A stretch of 63,850 nt of DNA from Christensenella sp. UBA4636 (GTDB lineage Bacteria > Bacillota > Clostridia > Christensenellales > Borkfalkiaceae): NCBI GenBank assembly GCA_002405915.1, contig DHMS01000044.1:1-63850 (forward strand), written 5' to 3'. This document shows, in pieces, positions 59,666 to 63,850 of this stretch. The position numbers were made by a program, and so were the translations under genes. The notes beneath the pieces were generated by a model, which was not told the DNA's origin, did not search any database, and was given only the letters and a program-made list of their open reading frames with translations. Position 1 is the first letter of the stretch; each line of letters starts with the position of its first letter.

Positions 59666-60547
59666 ATGAAAAAAAATCTTAAAATATTCACCGTCGTTAT
59701 GCTCGTCATAACGAGTTTGCTCGTCGTATGCCTTTCGTCTTGCGCGGGCGACGGAGATACTACCGTAAAATATACCGTAACTTTTAACTTAAACTACGAC
59801 GGCGCGAAAAGCACTACCGAAAAGGTCGAAAGCGGAAAAACCGTGAAAGAGCCTTCCGCGCCCGTTCGCGACGGTTACGACTTTTTAGGCTGGTTTACCG
59901 CCGCGGAAAACGGCGAAAAGTTTGCTTTCGATAAAGCTATAACCGCCGACGTTACCGTCTACGCGCATTGGAGCAAAAAGGGCGAAACTACGCCCGACGC
60001 GCCTAAGGACTATATAATGGAAGCCGAGGACGTGGATTTGTCGTTCGTTCAGGGCGGCGATACTTCCGCAAGCCCCTCGGGCGCAAGCCTTATCGTAAGC
60101 GGCGCGGGCGCGCACGGCGGAGCTTATATCCGCGCGCTTTATGTCAACGAATTGTACCTCGAATTCGAATTCGTTTCGGACAAAGCCGTTTCGGGCGCAA
60201 CGCTCACTTTCGCGTTTGCGGGCGAATTCAAGGACTTTACGCTCAACAACGAAGAATTCGAAGTGTTCGTTAACCCCGAACTCAACGACGATTACTTCCC
60301 CGTAAACCACGATACGCGCGTTAAATACGAAGAAATTTCGCTCGAAGGCAACGCTACCTTCTCGGAATTTACGCTTACCGCCGAAATGAATATAAAAGAG
60401 GGCAAAAACATAGTTTATCTTTTAGTCAACAACACCGATTCGCTCGCGCCGACCTATTCGACGATGAACGCAAAGGCTCCGATGATTGACTATATGAAGA
60501 TAACGACTACCGCAACGCTCACGCAGACTAAATTTAAAAACGAATAA
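59666..60547 (+). CDS. Lipoprotein with InlB-type repeat and carbohydrate-binding-like domain
   Basis: A 293-residue lipoprotein (lipobox LSSC). Residues about 35-100 form one Listeria-Bacteroides repeat (YTVTFNLNYDGAKSTTEKV ... GYDFLGWFTA ... VTVYAHW). The rest looks like a CBM6/35-type jelly roll (MEAEDVDLSFVQGG ... GGAYIRALYVNELYLEFEFV ... IVYLLVNN ending MIDYMKI). It probably binds polysaccharide at the surface and feeds the neighbouring glycosidases. GAGG precedes the ATG; the GH3 gene follows after 14 bp. Confidence 0.75.
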   Translation: MKKNLKIFTVVMLVITSLLVVCLSSCAGDGDTTVKYTVTFNLNYDGAKSTTEKVESGKTVKEPSAPVRDGYDFLGWFTAAENGEKFAFDKAITADVTVYAHWSKKGETTPDAPKDYIMEAEDVDLSFVQGGDTSASPSGASLIVSGAGAHGGAYIRALYVNELYLEFEFVSDKAVSGATLTFAFAGEFKDFTLNNEEFEVFVNPELNDDYFPVNHDTRVKYEEISLEGNATFSEFTLTAEMNIKEGKNIVYLLVNNTDSLAPTYSTMNAKAPMIDYMKITTTATLTQTKFKNE

Positions 60548-60561
60548 TAATCGGTGAAAAA

Positions 60562-63561
60562 ATGATTTTCAAAAAAGCATTCGGCTCAAAAGCCGTCAGG
60601 CTGTGGGCTATTATAGGCGGCGCGCTCCTTCTCGTTTTCACGCTCGTATCCGTGCTTTCGACGACCGTGTTTTACGAACTCTTAAAGTCCACGATAGGTG
60701 GAAACCGCGCGGTGAGGGGCGACGGCGAAACGGCGTATAAAGCCGATTACGCCACGAAAGCCGAAGCCTATGCCGCGGCAAACGAACTCAACGAAAAAGT
60801 CAACGAAGAAGGCATAGTCCTTTTAAAGAACGAAAACGGCGCGCTTCCGCTCAAAAAAGGCGCAAAAGTCAACGTTTTCGGCAAAAACTCCGTCAATCTC
60901 GTGTACGGCGGCTCGGGTTCGGGCGCGGGCAGTACCGACGGGCGCAAAACGCTTTATCAAAGCCTTGAAGCGGCGGGCATAAGCTATAACCAAACGCTAA
61001 AAGCCTTTTACGAGGACGATACCGAGCAAGGCTCGGGCGCAAAACGTCCGTCTAATCCTCCTATAGAAAACAGCGGCGTATTTTTGACGACGGGCGAAAC
61101 GCCGATAGAAAAATATTCCGACAGTCTTTGGAATTCTTGCGCGGACGAGGAAATAGAGGTCGCGCTTATCGTAATTTCGAGGATAGGCGGCGAAGGCTTC
61201 GATTTGCCGAGGAATATGAAGAATAAAGCGGGTACGGGCGCGGTTGACGGCGCAAACGCCGACGACCATTATTTGCAACTTGACAACAACGAGCGCGCGC
61301 TCGTGAAAAAGGTTTGCTCGCTTGAAAACATAAAGCACGTTATAGTGTTGATAAATTCAAGCGCGGCGTTCGAACTCGGCTTTTTAGACGACGCGGGGCA
61401 TTACGCTTACGATAAAAAAATCGACGGCGCACTATGGATAGGCGGACCCGGCAATTCGGGAATAATGGCTCTCGGTCGCGTTTTGACGGGCGAAGTCAAC
61501 CCGAGCGGTAGGCTCGTCGACACTTACGCGCGCGACTTTACCCGCGACCCGACTTTCAAGAATATCGGCAATAACATGCTCACCGAAAAGAAGGGTAAAT
61601 ACGTCGTTTCGGGCGACCAATATATGGAAAGCGCTTCTAAGTCGTACCCTTATTACTTCGTCGATTACGAAGAGGGTATCTACGTCGGCTACCGCTACTA
61701 CGAAACGAGAGGCTATACAGAGGGTGACGGCGCGATTAGCGATTATGCGGTAAAAGGCACTACTACCACGGCTTGGAATAGTTGGTATTCCGCTTCCGTC
61801 GTGTTCCCGTTCGGCTACGGGCTAAGCTACACTTCGTTCGAACAAAAAATTCTAAATAAGTCCGAGCTTGAAAAAGCCTCTCTTTCAAAGGATAGCTTTA
61901 CCGTTCGCGTAGAAGTCAAAAACGTAGGAAGCTCCGCGGGAAAAGAGGTGGTAGAACTTTACGCCACCGCGCCTTATACGGACGGCGGAATAGAAAAATC
62001 TCATAAAGTCTTGTGCGGTTTTGCAAAAACGCCCATGCTTTATCCCGAATCGGAAGCGGGCGAAAATAAGCCGTCCTCGTGCGTTATCGAAATAACCGTC
62101 GACCCGTACGATATAGCTTCTTACGATTATTCCGACGCTAACGGCAACGGATTTTGCGGTTACGAACTTGAAAAAGGCGATTACGTTTTTTCGCTTTCTA
62201 AAAACGCGCATACGGCAATCGAAACGGTAACGCTTGCTCTTGAAAAGGACTTGAAGTACGAAAAAGACCCCGTCACCGATTATTCGGTCGAAAACCGCTT
62301 CGACGGTATCGACGAAGAACTTTCTTCCGTTACCGTAAAAGACACGCAAAGAAAAGGTATGTCGAGAACGGATTTTGACGGCACTTTCCCGACGACGAGA
62401 ACGGAAAGCGACAGAACGGCAAGCGCGGAACTTATTTCTTCGCTAAAATCGACGGACAGCAAAAACCCGGAAGTAAGTAGTTACGAAAAGCCGAAACAAG
62501 CAGAAAAGGCTGCGGAATCGGATATAAGGCTTTCCGAAATGCGCGGGCTTGACTATAACGACGAAAAGTGGGAAAAGCTTTTGTCCGCGATAACCTTTGC
62601 CGATATGCTGACTATGGTGGAAAACGGCAACTTCAAATCCCCCGCAATCAGCTATATCGGCAAGCCCGAAACGCTTGAATCGGACGGACCCGTCGGATTC
62701 GTCAACTTTATGGATTTAACTGGCAAATATTACGATACTTGTTCTTACGCTTCCGAATGCGTCATCGCCGCAACGTGGAACAAAGAGCTTGTCAAAAAGG
62801 TGGGCGAATCGATAGGCAACGAGGGTATCTTCGGCAACGAAAAGGGCGATAAAACGCCTTATAGCGGGCTTTATGCCCCGGGCGTGAACATTCATCGTTC
62901 GCCTTTCGGCGGCAGAAACTTCGAGTATTTTTCGGAGGACGGGTTCTTGTCGGGCGAGCTTGCCGCGGCGGAAATCGCGGGCGCAAAGGAAAAGGGCGTG
63001 TATATGTACGTCAAGCACTTTGCCGTCAACGAGCAAGAAACGCACAGAGATTCCAACGGTCTTGTCACGTGGCTAACCGAGCAATCCATGCGCGAAGTTT
63101 ACTTAAAGCCTTTCGAAAAAGCCGTCAAAAACGGCGGCACCACGGCGGTTATGAGTTCCTTTAACCGCATAGGCACCACTTGGGCGGGCGGCGATTACAG
63201 GCTTTTAACCGAAGTCTTGCGCAACGAATGGGGCTTTAAAGGCACGGTTATAAGTGACTTTAACCTCAGCGTTTATATGAACGCCGCGCAAATGCACTAC
63301 GCCGGCGGGGATTTGAACCTCACGACAATGCCCGATAACCGCTGGACGGCGGACCCGACTTCCGCGGCGGATTCTTTCGTTTTGCGCCGTAGCGTAAAGA
63401 ACGTTTTATACACGGTCGCCAACAGTTGCGCGATGAACGGCGAAGTAAAAGGTTACCGCCTGCCGCTCTGGACGGAACTTTTAATAATAGCCGACTGCGT
63501 AATTTTATTAGGCATTATAGTTTGGGGCTTCTTAGTAATAAGAAAAGCGATAAAAACTTAA
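60562..63561 (+). CDS. GH3 glycosidase anchored by helices at both ends
   Basis: A 999-residue GH3, reversed order again: N-terminal helix (about 10-35), GH3 C-domain with acid/base candidate Glu211 in GGEGFD, FnIII-like domain (FPFGYGLSYTSFEQ), TIM-barrel (GRNFEYFSEDGF, Lys818-His819 in KHFAVNEQE, nucleophile Asp899 in VISDFN) and a final helix (about 970-993) with basic end RKAIKT. Catalytic residues are kept, although Trp of the usual SDW is Phe here. Translation may depend on the lipoprotein gene upstream, since only a weak ribosome site is visible. Confidence 0.9.
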   Translation: MIFKKAFGSKAVRLWAIIGGALLLVFTLVSVLSTTVFYELLKSTIGGNRAVRGDGETAYKADYATKAEAYAAANELNEKVNEEGIVLLKNENGALPLKKGAKVNVFGKNSVNLVYGGSGSGAGSTDGRKTLYQSLEAAGISYNQTLKAFYEDDTEQGSGAKRPSNPPIENSGVFLTTGETPIEKYSDSLWNSCADEEIEVALIVISRIGGEGFDLPRNMKNKAGTGAVDGANADDHYLQLDNNERALVKKVCSLENIKHVIVLINSSAAFELGFLDDAGHYAYDKKIDGALWIGGPGNSGIMALGRVLTGEVNPSGRLVDTYARDFTRDPTFKNIGNNMLTEKKGKYVVSGDQYMESASKSYPYYFVDYEEGIYVGYRYYETRGYTEGDGAISDYAVKGTTTTAWNSWYSASVVFPFGYGLSYTSFEQKILNKSELEKASLSKDSFTVRVEVKNVGSSAGKEVVELYATAPYTDGGIEKSHKVLCGFAKTPMLYPESEAGENKPSSCVIEITVDPYDIASYDYSDANGNGFCGYELEKGDYVFSLSKNAHTAIETVTLALEKDLKYEKDPVTDYSVENRFDGIDEELSSVTVKDTQRKGMSRTDFDGTFPTTRTESDRTASAELISSLKSTDSKNPEVSSYEKPKQAEKAAESDIRLSEMRGLDYNDEKWEKLLSAITFADMLTMVENGNFKSPAISYIGKPETLESDGPVGFVNFMDLTGKYYDTCSYASECVIAATWNKELVKKVGESIGNEGIFGNEKGDKTPYSGLYAPGVNIHRSPFGGRNFEYFSEDGFLSGELAAAEIAGAKEKGVYMYVKHFAVNEQETHRDSNGLVTWLTEQSMREVYLKPFEKAVKNGGTTAVMSSFNRIGTTWAGGDYRLLTEVLRNEWGFKGTVISDFNLSVYMNAAQMHYAGGDLNLTTMPDNRWTADPTSAADSFVLRRSVKNVLYTVANSCAMNGEVKGYRLPLWTELLIIADCVILLGIIVWGFLVIRKAIKT

Positions 63562-63585
63562 TTTTCACTCTTGTTTATATTTTTT

Positions 63586-63616
63586 CCGTCCGACGGTTTT
63601 CCCGTCGGACGGTTTT
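63586..63616 (+). terminator. Terminator of the carbohydrate locus
   Basis: A perfect 11-bp stem CCGTCCGACGG / CCGTCGGACGG (63586-63596, 63602-63612) then TTTT. Confidence 0.9.
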
Positions 63617-63620
63617 ATAT

Positions 63621-63656
63621 AAGTTGAAAATTGAAAATGAAAAGTTGAAAATTAAG
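63621..63656. repeat. TTGAAA-type repeat
   Basis: AAGTTGAAAATTGAAAATGA and following words; same family as the other five sites. The remaining 194 bp to the window end hold nothing that I can identify. Confidence 0.65.
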
Positions 63657-63850
63657 GACAGAGAAATTTATTTTATAACTTTCCCGTTTTGTAAACATAT
63701 TATTCTATTATGAACAGCATTAGGAACAGAGCAACGATACCTTTTTAACGATTTAGGCTAAAAATAGCAAAGTTCGGCAAGGAATAATATAATAACTTTC
63801 AAGTTCGCCTTAACTCGCCGTTATTCTCTTTCCAAGTAGATTAAAAATCT

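Overview
The window looks like chromosome from an anaerobic, fermentative, Clostridia-like Firmicute, probably an uncultured gut or rumen lineage. The evidence is a pyruvate:ferredoxin oxidoreductase, an ATP-type PEP carboxykinase, an ecfA1-ecfA2-ecfT-truA operon, a Veg-family protein, parA/parB with Bacillus-type parS sites, a short SufC/SufB pair, and GH3 enzymes with reversed domain order. Species cannot be named from the sequence. No rRNA, tRNA or CRISPR array was seen.  LAYOUT. 1-7.3 kb: a YcxB-like fragment, a QueT-type vitamin/queuosine-precursor transporter gene, small membrane proteins, and an AT-rich islet with a lipoprotein and a 1050-residue surface protein, bracketed by 92/93-bp direct repeats of a gene 3' end. 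7.5-9.7 kb: an AT-rich type II restriction-modification pair (C5 methylase plus HNH protein) preceded by a 145-bp element with 17-bp terminal inverted repeats. 9.8-13.5 kb: nifJ. 13.8-18.6 kb: a leftward set with a TetR regulator, an ABC exporter, an esterase, an unknown protein and an XRE regulator. 18.6-22.3 kb: a 3.7-kb AT-rich non-coding region with two parS sites, DnaA boxes near both ends and three ~241-bp repeat units; it is best read as origin- or centromere-associated DNA.  22.3-43.2 kb: mostly housekeeping genes (ftsH, parA, parB, ecf operon, truA, pckA, sufC/sufB, a LOG protein, veg, a dGTPase-like protein), broken up by accessory items: a palindrome-flanked AAA/DUF4143 ATPase gene, an XRE-plus-lipoprotein pair, a HEPN-like gene remnant, and a lipoprotein next to a second copy of the dGTPase gene 3' end.  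43.5-63.6 kb: a large surface-carbohydrate locus on the + strand. A promoter with a hairpin-rich leader precedes a 48-residue ORF, then a frameshifted secreted protein, a lipoprotein with two copies of an unrecognised ~260-residue module and a C-terminal SGNH esterase, a small membrane protein and a membrane-anchored GH3. Next come a LytTR response regulator and GHKL sensor kinase, then a secreted GH3, a lipoprotein with an InlB-type repeat and a carbohydrate-binding-like domain, and a third GH3 anchored at both ends. ACCGAwT-type direct repeats about 20 bp apart lie upstream of both the two-component genes and the second GH3 gene, which suggests that the regulator controls itself and the glycosidase block.  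A ~25-bp imperfect palindrome (core TATAAGTCGATTATCG) occurs ten times, always between genes. A second repeat family built from TTGAAAATTGAAAGTTGAAA words occurs at six intergenic sites. All start-codon choices come from visible ribosome binding sites; no database or folding program was used.
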